Positions 15,956-24,380 of a stretch of 64,000 nt of DNA are shown here, piece by piece. The translations under genes and the position numbers were made by a program. Numbering within the stretch: position 1 is the first letter of the stretch; each line of letters starts with the position of its first letter. The stretch comes from JBNAVY01 sp049700195 (GTDB taxonomy: Bacteria; Bacillota; Thermoanaerobacteria; Thermoanaerobacterales; Thermoanaerobacteraceae), in contig JBNAVY010000003.1 in NCBI GenBank assembly GCA_049700195.1, forward strand, positions 27,195 through 91,194, given 5' to 3'. The notes beneath the pieces were generated by a model. That model worked only from the letters and a program-made list of their open reading frames with translations, did not search any database and had not been told where the DNA came from.

Positions 15956-17251
15956 TTATGGTTTTATTCTAGTTAAGGTCCTTGGGAATGGAATACATTC
16001 TCTAACATGTTCTGTATTAGTAATCCATGCAACAGTCCTTTCTATACCAAGACCAAATCCAGAATGTGGTACTGTACCATATTTTCTTAAATCTATATAC
16101 CAATCATATATTTCCATTGGCAGATTTTCTTCTTTTAATCTTTTAAGTAATAAATCATAATCATGTATACGTTGGCTGCCACCAATAATTTCACCATAAC
16201 CCTCAGGTGCAAGTAAATCTGCACATAAAACTACCTCTGGCCTGTCTTCTTTTGGCTGCATATAAAATGCTTTGCATTTTGCAGGATATTCAGTTATAAA
16301 AACAGGTTTTTCAAATTTATTTGATAAAAATGTTTCATCAGGAGCTCCTAAATCATCTCCCCATTCTATTTCATGACCATTGTTTTTGAGCATTTCAATT
16401 GCTTCATCATAAGATAATCTAGGAAAAGGTGTTTTAATTTTTTCTAATTTACTTATATCTCTCCCCAAAATTTCAAGTTCTTTTTTCCTATTTTTTAATA
16501 CGCTTTGAACTATATATTCTATAAGTTGCTCTTGAAACTCCATATTCTGATAATGATCTACATAAGCCATTTCTGGTTCAACCATCCAAAACTCATTTAA
16601 ATGTCTTCGGGTTTTTGATTTTTCAGCTCTAAAAGTAGGCCCAAAACAATATACATTACCAAAAGCCATTGCTGCAGCTTCCTGGTATAGTTGTCCTGTT
16701 TGTGATAAATAAGCACTTTCTCCAAAATAATCTATTTCAAATAAATTTGATGTACCTTCTGCAGCAGCAGGTGTAATAATTGGAGAATCAATTCTTATAA
16801 ATTCTCTATTATTAAGAAATTCCTGAATAGCTTTAATTATCTCATGTCTTATTGTCAATAAAGCATGCTGTTTAGGCATTCTAATCCATAAATGTCTATT
16901 ATCTAATAAAAACTCAATGCCATGTTCTTTTAAAGATATTGGAAAGTCATCTATTGCTCTGTTTACCAGTTCTATATTTTTTATTGTAAGTTCAAATCCA
17001 GATGGTGCTCGATCTTCTTTTCTTACTACTCCTGTAACAATAAGTGATGATTCTTGTGTAAGGGTATCACATAGTTCAAAAACATCATCATTTACCTCGC
17101 CTTTGACAATGACTCCTTGAACAAAGCCGGAACCATCTCTTATCTGCAAGAATTTTATTTTCCCACTAGAACGTTTATTATATAACCACCCATTTATTTT
17201 TACCTCTTGATTTTCGTATTCTTTCATATTATTTATTTTTATGGTTACCAT
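15956..17251 (-). CDS. asnS: Asparaginyl-tRNA synthetase
   Basis: 431-residue class II synthetase that charges tRNA-Asn. An N-terminal OB-fold anticodon-binding domain covers about 13-105. Class II motif 2 appears as FGPTFRAEKS, followed by RRHLNEFWMVEPE, and motif 3 as GFGLGIERTVAW near the C-terminus. The 'RRHLNEFWMVEPE' context favours Asn over Asp specificity. AGGAGGT lies 12 bases before the ATG, a longer than usual spacing, but no better in-frame start is present. It follows purB by 24 bases. No T-box leader is present, so control must come from the upstream gene or be constitutive. Confidence 0.95.
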   Translation of the reverse strand: MVTIKINNMKEYENQEVKINGWLYNKRSSGKIKFLQIRDGSGFVQGVIVKGEVNDDVFELCDTLTQESSLIVTGVVRKEDRAPSGFELTIKNIELVNRAIDDFPISLKEHGIEFLLDNRHLWIRMPKQHALLTIRHEIIKAIQEFLNNREFIRIDSPIITPAAAEGTSNLFEIDYFGESAYLSQTGQLYQEAAAMAFGNVYCFGPTFRAEKSKTRRHLNEFWMVEPEMAYVDHYQNMEFQEQLIEYIVQSVLKNRKKELEILGRDISKLEKIKTPFPRLSYDEAIEMLKNNGHEIEWGDDLGAPDETFLSNKFEKPVFITEYPAKCKAFYMQPKEDRPEVVLCADLLAPEGYGEIIGGSQRIHDYDLLLKRLKEENLPMEIYDWYIDLRKYGTVPHSGFGLGIERTVAWITNTEHVRECIPFPRTLTRIKP

Positions 17252-17275
17252 AATTATATATATACCTCCTAAATA

Positions 17276-18706
17276 TTAGACTTCTATTTTTATATCTAAA
17301 TCTTCTTCTTTATAGTTAAACTCTTTCAAAAGTGGTTTTACGACATTGTTAATATATTCTAAAGTTTGACTAACAGCTCTTCCTGTAAATTTTAGAGGAT
17401 CTATTAAGTTGTTTAATTCTTCTTTTGATAATTTAAACTCTTTATCTTCTGATATGTAATAAAGCAAGTTATTTTCTTTGCCATCTTTTACGTCATTTGC
17501 TGCTTTTACAGAATATTTTCTAATTAACTCATGTAATTCTTGTCTGTCTCCACCTTTTAATACTGATTCCATTAAAATTGATTCAGTAGCCATAAAAGGA
17601 ATTTCTTCTAATATATGTTTTTTTATAATTTTTCTATTAACATTTAAGCCTGAAACAATATTAATATATAAATTTAAAATAGCATCAACAGCTAAAAACA
17701 TTTCAGGTATTACAATTCTTCTATTAGCTGAATCATCAAGAGTTCTTTCAAACCACTGAGCAGAAGATGTAATAGAAGTATTTAAAAGCGTAACAATAAC
17801 ATATCTGCTTAATGATGCTATTCTTTCGCTTCTCATAGGATTTCTTTTGTATGCCATTGCTGAAGATCCTATCTGGTTTTGTTCAAAAGGTTCTTCTATC
17901 TCTCTTAAATGCTGAAGAAGCCTTAAATCATTGCTGAATTTATGAGCACTTTGTGCTATCCCACTTAGCACAGATAAAAGCATAAAATCATATTTTCTTG
18001 TATAAGTTTGCCCTGTGACATCAAAAGACTTTTTATATCCCATTTTTTCAACAACGAGCTTGTCAAGTAATTTAACCTTTTCTTCATTCCCATTAAATAA
18101 CTCCATAAAACTTGCCTGCGTTCCTGTTGTCCCTTTTACTCCTCTTAAAGTTATATTGTCTAATCTAAACTTTAGATCCTTTAAATCTAATATTAAATCC
18201 TGTATCCAAAGACAAGTACGTTTACCAACAGTTGTAAGTTGTGCAGGCTGAAAATGAGTAAAACTAAGCGTAGGAATATCTTTGTATTCAATAGCAAAAT
18301 TAGATAATAGATCAATCAGCTTTAATATTTTTTTCTGTACTATTTTAAAAGCTTTATCCATCAAAATTAAATCTGTATTGTCATCAACAAAAGCAGAAGT
18401 TGCACCTAAATGTATTATAGGTTTTGCTTTCGGACATAAAATACCATAAGCATGTATATGTGCCATTACATCATGTCTGAATTCTTTTTCAAAACGTTTT
18501 GCATCATCGTAATTTATATTATCTATATTTTCTTCCATTTCTTTAATTTGCTCATCTGATATGTCCAAACCTAGTTCTTTTTCACTCTTTGCTAAAGCAA
18601 CCCAAAGTTTTCTCCAAGTTTTAAATTTTTCATCATCTGAAAAAATAGAAGCCATTTCTTTACTTGCATATCTTGTTGTAAGTGGATTTTTATATATATC
18701 CTCCAT
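17276..18706 (-). CDS. purB: Adenylosuccinate lyase
   Basis: 476-residue member of the fumarase/aspartase superfamily, acting twice in purine synthesis (SAICAR to AICAR, and adenylosuccinate to AMP). The superfamily signature SSAMAYKRNPMRSERI occupies 281-296, with the catalytic serine in its mobile loop. THFQPAQ with a conserved His is at 150-156, and GTTGTQASF is near 192-200. The ATG follows AAAGGAGGT. It is placed between the aspartate aminotransferase and asnS genes, with short gaps that suggest one operon built around aspartate/asparagine and fumarate. No PurR box or purine riboswitch is visible. Confidence 0.95.
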   Translation of the reverse strand: MEDIYKNPLTTRYASKEMASIFSDDEKFKTWRKLWVALAKSEKELGLDISDEQIKEMEENIDNINYDDAKRFEKEFRHDVMAHIHAYGILCPKAKPIIHLGATSAFVDDNTDLILMDKAFKIVQKKILKLIDLLSNFAIEYKDIPTLSFTHFQPAQLTTVGKRTCLWIQDLILDLKDLKFRLDNITLRGVKGTTGTQASFMELFNGNEEKVKLLDKLVVEKMGYKKSFDVTGQTYTRKYDFMLLSVLSGIAQSAHKFSNDLRLLQHLREIEEPFEQNQIGSSAMAYKRNPMRSERIASLSRYVIVTLLNTSITSSAQWFERTLDDSANRRIVIPEMFLAVDAILNLYINIVSGLNVNRKIIKKHILEEIPFMATESILMESVLKGGDRQELHELIRKYSVKAANDVKDGKENNLLYYISEDKEFKLSKEELNNLIDPLKFTGRAVSQTLEYINNVVKPLLKEFNYKEEDLDIKIEV

Positions 18707-18722
18707 ATTTACCTCCTTTATG

Positions 18723-19904
18723 TTATTTGAGTAAGCTTTCTAACCTATCCAAGCCAATTTTTATATTTTCTATTGAATTTGCATATGAAATTCTAATATA
18801 ATTATCTACACCAAAAGGTAAGGCTGGTACAACTGCTACATTTGCATTTTCTATCAAAAGATTAGAAAAATCAATAGAACCACGAATTATTTTACCTTGT
18901 ATATTTTTGCCAATATATTCATCAATATTAACCATAACATAAAAAGCACCTGCGGGTTTATCACATTTTAAACCTTTTATTTTGTTTATTCTATCTACCA
19001 TATAAAGTCTTCTTTTATTAAATTCTTCTGCCATATATTTAATTACAGAATCATCGCCTTTTAAAGCTGCAACACTTGCATATTGAGCAATTGAGTTTGG
19101 ATTTGATGTAGTATGACTTTGAATATTTGACATAGTTTTTGCAATTTCAACACAAGAAGCAGTATAACCAATTCTCCAACCTGTCATTGCATAAGCTTTT
19201 GACATTCCATTTACAACAATTGATAAATTTTTGATTTTTTCATTTAAAGAAGCTATACTTATATGAGTTCCTTCATAAATTAATTTTTCATATATTTCAT
19301 CTGAAATAACATAAATATTATTTGAAACAGCAACATCAGCAATCTCTTCTAATTCTTTTTTTGTATATACAGCTCCTGTAGGATTGTTAGGACTGTTTAA
19401 AATTATTGCTTTTGTTTTATCTGTAATAATAGCTTCTAGATCTTTCCCTGAAATTTTAAAATTATTTTCTTCTTTCCCTTTAAGAAAAACAGGCTTTCCA
19501 TACGCTATTCTAACCATTTCAGGATAGCTTAACCAGTATGGTACTGGTATAATAACTTCTTCACCAGGGTTTACTAAAGCTAGAATTGCATTATAGATAG
19601 AATGTTTAGCACCATTTGAAACTACAATTTGCTGTTCTTTATATTCTAAATTATTCTCTTTTAATAACTTTTCACAAATTGCTGCTTTTAGATCAGAAAT
19701 TCCAGATGAAGGTGTATATTTTGTATATCCTTTTTCAATAGCTTCTATAGCTGCTTTTTTAATGTATTCTGGTGTATCAAAATCAGGTTCACCCACACCA
19801 AAATCTATAACTGATATGCCCTTTTCTTTTAATTGTTTTGCTTTTGCAGTTATTTCTAATGTCATTGAAGGAGTAATTCCTGTTGCATTTAATGATAAAC
19901 TCAA
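18723..19904 (-). CDS. Aspartate aminotransferase, PLP-dependent fold type I
   Basis: 393-residue class I/II aminotransferase (AspC/AspB type Igamma). PLP-binding features: NNPTG at 173-177, Asp202 (SDEIYEKL) and the Schiff-base Lys236 in MSKAYAMTGWR. Arg for the substrate carboxylate is in YIRISYAN near the C-terminus. The probable reaction is aspartate plus 2-oxoglutarate to oxaloacetate plus glutamate; other aromatic or branched substrates cannot be excluded from sequence alone. Translation starts at TTG, 7 bases after GGAGGTG; no ATG is nearby. It heads the purB-asnS group, consistent with an aspartate-linked role. Confidence 0.9.
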   Translation of the reverse strand: MSLSLNATGITPSMTLEITAKAKQLKEKGISVIDFGVGEPDFDTPEYIKKAAIEAIEKGYTKYTPSSGISDLKAAICEKLLKENNLEYKEQQIVVSNGAKHSIYNAILALVNPGEEVIIPVPYWLSYPEMVRIAYGKPVFLKGKEENNFKISGKDLEAIITDKTKAIILNSPNNPTGAVYTKKELEEIADVAVSNNIYVISDEIYEKLIYEGTHISIASLNEKIKNLSIVVNGMSKAYAMTGWRIGYTASCVEIAKTMSNIQSHTTSNPNSIAQYASVAALKGDDSVIKYMAEEFNKRRLYMVDRINKIKGLKCDKPAGAFYVMVNIDEYIGKNIQGKIIRGSIDFSNLLIENANVAVVPALPFGVDNYIRISYANSIENIKIGLDRLESLLK

Positions 19905-19966
19905 TTAATCGCACCTCCGATTTAATCTTTGTTATTTTCATTACAATTAATATTTTAACTTAAATA

Positions 19967-20800
19967 TTAACATATTTCCACAAAATTTTTTGCTTTTGCT
20001 TTTAACAATTTTACATAGCTATAATCCAATTTTATACTTCCAAGTAAATCACGCCCATCTACTTCTATACCATGAAAATCAGATCCACCGGTTATAAGAA
20101 GGTTAAAAGATTTTGCAATTTCAAGGTAATAATTTATATCATCTTGCGTATGTTTTGAATGATACACTTCTATACCCATTAAACCATGATTAACTAGATC
20201 CTTAATAATCTTATCATTTTTTAAAAGACCAGGATGAGCTAATACAGGAACAGCTCCATTATTTTTTAAAAGTTCTATAGCTTCATAAGTATTCAACCGA
20301 TAACTTTTGACATATGCTGGTGCATCTTCACCTATATACTTTTCAAAAGCTTCTTTTACCGTTGTAACATATTTTTTTTTGATTAAAGCTCTTGCAATAT
20401 GAGGTCTTCCAATATAATTTTTATTTGTAAATTCTAATATATCTTCTAAATTTATTTGTATTCCAATGTTGTTTAATTTTTTTAAAATTTCTTCAGCTCT
20501 TTTAAGTCTTAAATCTATAATATTATTAAGCTTTACCAATAAATTTTTATCTTTATAATTTAAAAAATAACCCAAAATATGAACTTCTTGCTCTTCATTG
20601 AAAGAGTTAAGCTCTATACCTGGAATTAATTCAATATTATATTTTTTAGAAGCTTCTAAAGCTTCACATAAACCATTAATTGTATCATGATCTGTTAAAG
20701 AAATACAATCTAAATTATGTTCTTTGGCAAGTCTCACTACTTCTGAAGGACTATTAGAACCATCAGAAGATGTAGAATGCATGTGTAAATCTGCAATCAT
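19967..20800 (-). CDS. PHP-domain phosphoesterase (TrpH/RNase AM-like)
   Basis: 277-residue PHP-family metal-dependent phosphoesterase. Metal-ligand motifs: DLHMHSTSSDG (Asp4, His6, His8), TDHDT (about 38-42), PGIELN (about 62-67), LAHPG near 190 and GGSDFHG near the C-terminus. The family includes the 5'-nucleotidase/5'-3' exonuclease RNase AM, so nucleotide or RNA substrates are likely, but specificity is unproven. A TTG at 20809 lies within the ribosome binding site; the ATG at 20800, 9 bases after AAAGG, is the better start. It follows the spoVS terminator. Confidence 0.85.
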   Translation of the reverse strand: MIADLHMHSTSSDGSNSPSEVVRLAKEHNLDCISLTDHDTINGLCEALEASKKYNIELIPGIELNSFNEEQEVHILGYFLNYKDKNLLVKLNNIIDLRLKRAEEILKKLNNIGIQINLEDILEFTNKNYIGRPHIARALIKKKYVTTVKEAFEKYIGEDAPAYVKSYRLNTYEAIELLKNNGAVPVLAHPGLLKNDKIIKDLVNHGLMGIEVYHSKHTQDDINYYLEIAKSFNLLITGGSDFHGIEVDGRDLLGSIKLDYSYVKLLKAKAKNFVEIC

Positions 20801-20836
20801 ATATATCAAACCTTTCTATAAGTAAATCAAGTAAAT

Positions 20837-20879
20837 CCAAGATAAAAATGACCTGCTTTTGCAGGTCATTTTATCTTGG
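20837..20879 (-). terminator. Rho-independent terminator of spoVS
   Basis: On the - strand ATGACCTGC pairs with GCAGGTCAT around an AAAA loop and is followed by T5 (20848-20844). Outer pairing of CCAAGATAAAA with its complement extends the stem through the spoVS stop codon. This is one of the strongest hairpins in the window. Confidence 0.9.
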
Positions 20880-21131
20880 TTCGATAATCAATTTAATGGC
20901 TGTTCTTTCTTCGCCATCTATTTCAATGTCTGTAAAAGCGGGAATACATATTAAATCAATGCCACTTGGTGCAACAAATCCTCTTGCTATTGCTACAGCT
21001 TTTACAGCCTGATTAAGTGCTCCAGCTCCAATTGCCTGTACTTCTGCACCTCCACGCTCACGTAAAACTCCTGCTAATGCACCTGCTACAGAATTTGGGT
21101 TAGACTTTGCAGAAACTTTTAATACTTCCAT
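20871..21131 (-). CDS. spoVS: Stage V sporulation protein S
   Basis: 86-residue Alba-like nucleic-acid-binding protein, near-invariant in spore formers. The sequence shows the hallmark segments SNPNSVAGALAG, RGGAEVQAIGAGALNQAVKA and ARGFVAPSG. In Bacillus it affects engulfment, coat assembly and release from the septation block. AAGGGGGA lies 7 bases before the ATG. It is flanked by its own promoter and a strong terminator, so it is monocistronic. The promoter matches sigma-H consensus (next entry), as known for Bacillus spoVS. Confidence 0.97.
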   Translation of the reverse strand: MEVLKVSAKSNPNSVAGALAGVLRERGGAEVQAIGAGALNQAVKAVAIARGFVAPSGIDLICIPAFTDIEIDGEERTAIKLIIEPR

Positions 21132-21188
21132 TATTTTTCCCCCTTAAAATACATTACAATATTTTATTAATTAGTTACTATATGTTCT

Positions 21189-21217
21189 ATATTCTACATA
21201 AAATTAAAAATTCCTTC
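21189..21217 (-). promoter_or_regulatory. Sigma-H promoter of spoVS
   Basis: On the - strand GAAGGAATT (21217-21209) and GTAGAATAT (21197-21189) are separated by 11 bases. Both fit the published sigma-H consensus (RnAGGAwWW, 11-12 bases, RnnGAATww) at every specified position. The transcript would start near 21182 with a leader of about 50 bases. Bacillus spoVS is sigma-H dependent, so function and sequence agree. Confidence 0.8.
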
Positions 21218-21230
21218 TTTGATTTTATAT

Positions 21231-22010
21231 TTATGTATAAATTTTGTTTATACGAATAATACTTTTAGCTTTACTTGTATTTTCATCAACATCAATAACA
21301 ACTCCATTTATTTGTCCTGGACCTTCAGCAATTTCAAAACGTATAGGAACAGATGAAATAAACTTTTTTATTATTAAATTCTTATCTATTCCCAAAACAG
21401 AATCGCTAGGACCTGTCATACCTACATCAGAAATGTATGCAGTACCTTTATTTAATATTTTTTCATCTGCTGTTTGGACGTGAGTATGTGTACCAAACAC
21501 ACATGTAACCCTGCCATCTAAAAAATGACCCATAGCAATTTTTTCAGATGTAGCTTCAGCATGAAAATCAACAATAATCAGGTTTGTTTCTTCACTTAGC
21601 TTATCTACTTCATCTAATGCAACTATAAAAGGATTCCTATTACATGGCATATATATATTCCCCTGCAAATTTATAATACCTAACTTTATATTTTTTATAG
21701 TTAGAATAACTGACCCTCTTCCAGGAGTACCTTCAAGATAATTTGCAGGTCTTATAATTCTTTTTTCGTCTTCAATAAATTTAAATATTTCTTTCTGATC
21801 CCAAACATGGTTTCCCATAGTTAAAGCTGATATTCCTATATTAAAAAGTTCATCGGCTACTTTACGTGTTATGCCATTTCCTCCTGCTGCATTTTCGCCA
21901 TTAGCTATAGTTATATCGACATTGTATTCCTCTTTAATTTCATCTAAATGTTCTTTTAAAACATTCCTACCAGTCCTTCCAACAATATCACCGATTATTA
22001 AAATATTCAT
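21231..22010 (-). CDS. ymdB: YmdB family metallophosphoesterase
   Basis: 259-residue calcineurin-like phosphoesterase. Metal-site motifs: GDIVGRTGR (Asp8), NGENAAGG (Glu39 region), GNHVWD (about 68-73), and HAEAT plus FGTHTHVQTAD toward the C-terminus. In Bacillus YmdB hydrolyses 2',3'-cyclic nucleotides and affects the choice between motility and biofilm; it is encoded next to RNase Y there and here. TTGGAGGTTAAAA precedes the ATG. The rny terminator lies 86 bases upstream, so it may have a separate weak promoter in that gap, though I could not define one. Confidence 0.93.
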   Translation of the reverse strand: MNILIIGDIVGRTGRNVLKEHLDEIKEEYNVDITIANGENAAGGNGITRKVADELFNIGISALTMGNHVWDQKEIFKFIEDEKRIIRPANYLEGTPGRGSVILTIKNIKLGIINLQGNIYMPCNRNPFIVALDEVDKLSEETNLIIVDFHAEATSEKIAMGHFLDGRVTCVFGTHTHVQTADEKILNKGTAYISDVGMTGPSDSVLGIDKNLIIKKFISSVPIRFEIAEGPGQINGVVIDVDENTSKAKSIIRINKIYT

Positions 22011-22095
22011 TTTTAACCTCCAATCTATATTACATATTTATTATTACACAAAGCTAAGGTTTAAAACAAGTATTTTTTGCTTTTTAATTTTTATA

Positions 22096-22121
22096 AATTT
22101 AAAAGCGTGCAAAAGCACGCT
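22096..22121 (-). terminator. Rho-independent terminator of rny
   Basis: On the - strand AGCGTGC (22121-22115) pairs with GCACGCT (22110-22104) around TTTT and is followed by TTTTAAATTT. It separates rny from ymdB. Confidence 0.85.
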
Positions 22122-22131
22122 CTGTTTTCTA

Positions 22132-23673
22132 TTATTTAGCATAATTTATAGCAATAGTTTCACGTAATACAATAACTTTAATCTGTCCTGGATATTCCAG
22201 TTCATCTTCAATTTTTTTTGTTATTTCTCTTGCTAAAAGAATGGTTTCTTCATCATTAACTATTTCAGGTTTAACCATAATTCTAATTTCTCTACCCGCT
22301 TGTATAGCATAAGATTTTTCAACACCCTCAAATGAATTAGCAATTTCTTCAAGTTTATCCAAACGTTTTATATAAGATTCTAATGTTTCTCTTCTTGCAC
22401 CTGGTCTTGCAGCAGATATTGCATCTGCAGCTTGTACAAGTACAGCTTCGATAGTTTGCGGTTCTACATCATTATGATGTGCCATTATAGCATGAATAAC
22501 TGCTTCAGATTCATGATATCTTTTAGCTAGTTCAGCTCCTATCATTACGTGTGGGCCTTCAACTTCATGATCAACAGCTTTGCCTATATCATGTAATAAA
22601 CCTGCTCTTTTTGCAATAACAGGATCAGCACCTAATTCATAAGCCATAAGTCCAGCCAAATGAGAAACTTCAATAGAATGTTTTAAGACATTTTGGCCAT
22701 AACTCGTTCTATACTTTAATCTACCTAATAATTTAATTATTTCAGGGTGTAAGCCATGTACCCCTGTTTCAAAGGTCGCTTCTTCTCCTGCTTTTACTAT
22801 AATATTTTCTACTTCTTTTTTAGCTTTTTGCACCATTTCTTCTATCCTAGCAGGATGTATTCTACCATCTTCAATCAATTTTTCTAAAGCTATTCTTGCT
22901 ATTTCTCTTCTTATTGGGTCAAAACCAGAAATAACAACAGCTTCCGGAGTATCATCAATAATTAAATCTATTCCTGTTAAAGTTTCCAGAGTCCTTATGT
23001 TTCTACCTTCTCTTCCAATTATTCTTCCTTTCATTTCATCGTTAGGAAGAGTTACAACTGATACAGTTGTTTCTGCCGCATGATCAGCAGCACATCTTTG
23101 AATAGCTCCAGTAATAATTTCACGTGCTTTTACTTCAGCTTCCTCTTTAGCTTTAGCTTCTAGATCTTTTATCATTAAAGCCATTTCATGTTTTATTTCT
23201 TTTTGAACATCAGTTAATAAAATATTTTTTGCTTCTTCTCTGCTAAGACCTGATATCCTTTCAAGCTCTTCAACTTCTTTTTGGTACATTTTAACTGTCT
23301 GTTCTTCAATTTCCATAATATCTTTTTGCTTTTTTTCTAATGTAGATTCTTTTTGTTCTAGAATTTCTCCTCTTCTATCTAGAGTTTCTTCTTTTTGTAT
23401 TAATCTTTTTTCTAATCGTTGCAATTCTCCTCTTCGGTCTCTAATTTCTCTATCAAGATCAGAACGTAATCTATGAATTTCTTCTTTTGCTTCTAATAAC
23501 AATTCTCTTTTTTTATTTTCTCCATCTCTTTTGGCAGAATCTAAAATAGTACGTGCAAGTTCTTCCGCACTTTTTATTTTAGACTCAGCAATAGATTTTC
23601 TAATAAAGTAGCCAATTAATAGACCGAATATTATTGCAGCAAATACTATGATTATTAAATAAATGTTATTAAT
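22132..23673 (-). CDS. rny: Ribonuclease Y, apparently AUU-initiated
   Basis: 513-residue membrane-anchored endoribonuclease that starts mRNA decay. Order: N-terminal membrane helix (about 4-20), long charged coiled coil (about 25-190), KH domain (GRIIGREGRN at about 216-225) and HD domain (LLHDIGKA, His361-Asp362). The first ATG/GTG/TTG in frame is a TTG at 23502, which would delete the membrane helix and has no ribosome binding site. Reading upstream, AAGGAGGTG (23689-23681) lies 7 bases before an ATT at 23673-23671. Starting there gives an N-terminus of exactly the same length to the GYF segment as Bacillus RNase Y. I infer AUU initiation. Confidence 0.88.
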   Translation of the reverse strand: MNNIYLIIIVFAAIIFGLLIGYFIRKSIAESKIKSAEELARTILDSAKRDGENKKRELLLEAKEEIHRLRSDLDREIRDRRGELQRLEKRLIQKEETLDRRGEILEQKESTLEKKQKDIMEIEEQTVKMYQKEVEELERISGLSREEAKNILLTDVQKEIKHEMALMIKDLEAKAKEEAEVKAREIITGAIQRCAADHAAETTVSVVTLPNDEMKGRIIGREGRNIRTLETLTGIDLIIDDTPEAVVISGFDPIRREIARIALEKLIEDGRIHPARIEEMVQKAKKEVENIIVKAGEEATFETGVHGLHPEIIKLLGRLKYRTSYGQNVLKHSIEVSHLAGLMAYELGADPVIAKRAGLLHDIGKAVDHEVEGPHVMIGAELAKRYHESEAVIHAIMAHHNDVEPQTIEAVLVQAADAISAARPGARRETLESYIKRLDKLEEIANSFEGVEKSYAIQAGREIRIMVKPEIVNDEETILLAREITKKIEDELEYPGQIKVIVLRETIAINYAK

Positions 23674-23707
23674 ATTCTTACACCTCCTTAGTTGATATTC
23701 ATCTTTT

Positions 23708-23736
23708 ATTTTAGACCCTTTTCAAAATTATGTCAA
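23708..23736 (-). promoter_or_regulatory. Sigma-A promoter of rny
   Basis: TTGACA (23736-23731) and TAAAAT (23713-23708) on the - strand are separated by 17 bases. The -35 element overlaps the recX stop codon. The expected start near 23700 leaves a leader of about 27 bases before the AUU. Confidence 0.82.
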
Positions 23737-24338
23737 GTTGTCATGATCTCTTTTAAGACATTATCAGCTTCATCAAGATTAAATCCATTTCTGTATAAAT
23801 ATGATTTTATTTTTAATATATTTTCTTCTGTTACAAATTTATACTTTTTCATAATTAATTTTTTTAAGATATCATATTCTGAAGAATAATGTTCATTTAT
23901 TAAATCATAAATTATATCAATATTTACCCCTTTTAATTTTAACTCATTAATAATTCTGTATTTGCTATATAACATCTGCTTTTTTTCATCTATAAAAAGT
24001 TTTGCATAAATTTCATCATTAATATATCCATACTCTTTAAACTTTAAAATTAATTTTTTGACAATTTCATCAGAATATCCATTTTCTTTTAGCTTTTTAC
24101 TAACTTCATATTCTGTTCTCATTTTATATGATAAATATTTTAATATATCCTTTTGAGCCTGTTTGAGCGAAAATAAGTTTACATAATAATTATACTGTTC
24201 ACTTGTTAATATATCTCCCTCTTTAAGTCCAACTTCTAAAAAGTCTTCAACATAACAAGAAAAAGCATATTCGTCATCAATAAAAATGTTATATTTATTT
24301 TTATTTTTCTTTTGTTTTTCTATTAGTGTTACAACCAT
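23733..24338 (-). CDS. recX: Regulatory protein RecX
   Basis: 201-residue helical protein that modulates RecA filaments. It shows the repeated three-helix RecX pattern: YLSYKMRTEYEVSKKL and YSDEIVKKLI followed by YINDEIYAKLFI, then a more divergent third unit after about 115. The N-terminal extension of about 60 residues is typical of Firmicute RecX. AAGGAGGT lies 5 bases before the ATG. It lies 41 bases downstream of recA on the same strand, separated by a weak hairpin that probably allows partial read-through. Sequence conservation is low in this family, so synteny adds much of the support. Confidence 0.9.
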   Translation of the reverse strand: MVVTLIEKQKKNKNKYNIFIDDEYAFSCYVEDFLEVGLKEGDILTSEQYNYYVNLFSLKQAQKDILKYLSYKMRTEYEVSKKLKENGYSDEIVKKLILKFKEYGYINDEIYAKLFIDEKKQMLYSKYRIINELKLKGVNIDIIYDLINEHYSSEYDILKKLIMKKYKFVTEENILKIKSYLYRNGFNLDEADNVLKEIMTT

Positions 24339-24357
24339 TTTTACCTCCTTATTTAAA

Positions 24358-24380
24358 GAAAATAACCCCTTAGGGGGGTT
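24358..24380 (-). terminator. Weak hairpin between recA and recX
   Basis: AACCCC (24380-24375) pairs with GGGGTT (24369-24364) across a 5-base loop, followed by ATTTTCTTT. The U tract is interrupted, so this is likely a partial terminator that lowers recX relative to recA. Confidence 0.5.

Noticed and set aside
15948..16160. Small + strand frame opposite the end of asnS
   Set aside because: Mostly antisense to asnS, no ribosome binding site or recognisable domain.
15956..19966. T-box leader for the asnS operon
   Set aside because: Gaps before asnS, purB and the aminotransferase gene are 16-62 bases and show no T-box sequence or specifier stem.
22132..23502. RNase Y starting at TTG 23502 (456 residues)
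   Set aside because: This would delete the membrane helix and part of the coiled coil, and no Shine-Dalgarno precedes it; the upstream AUU fits far better.
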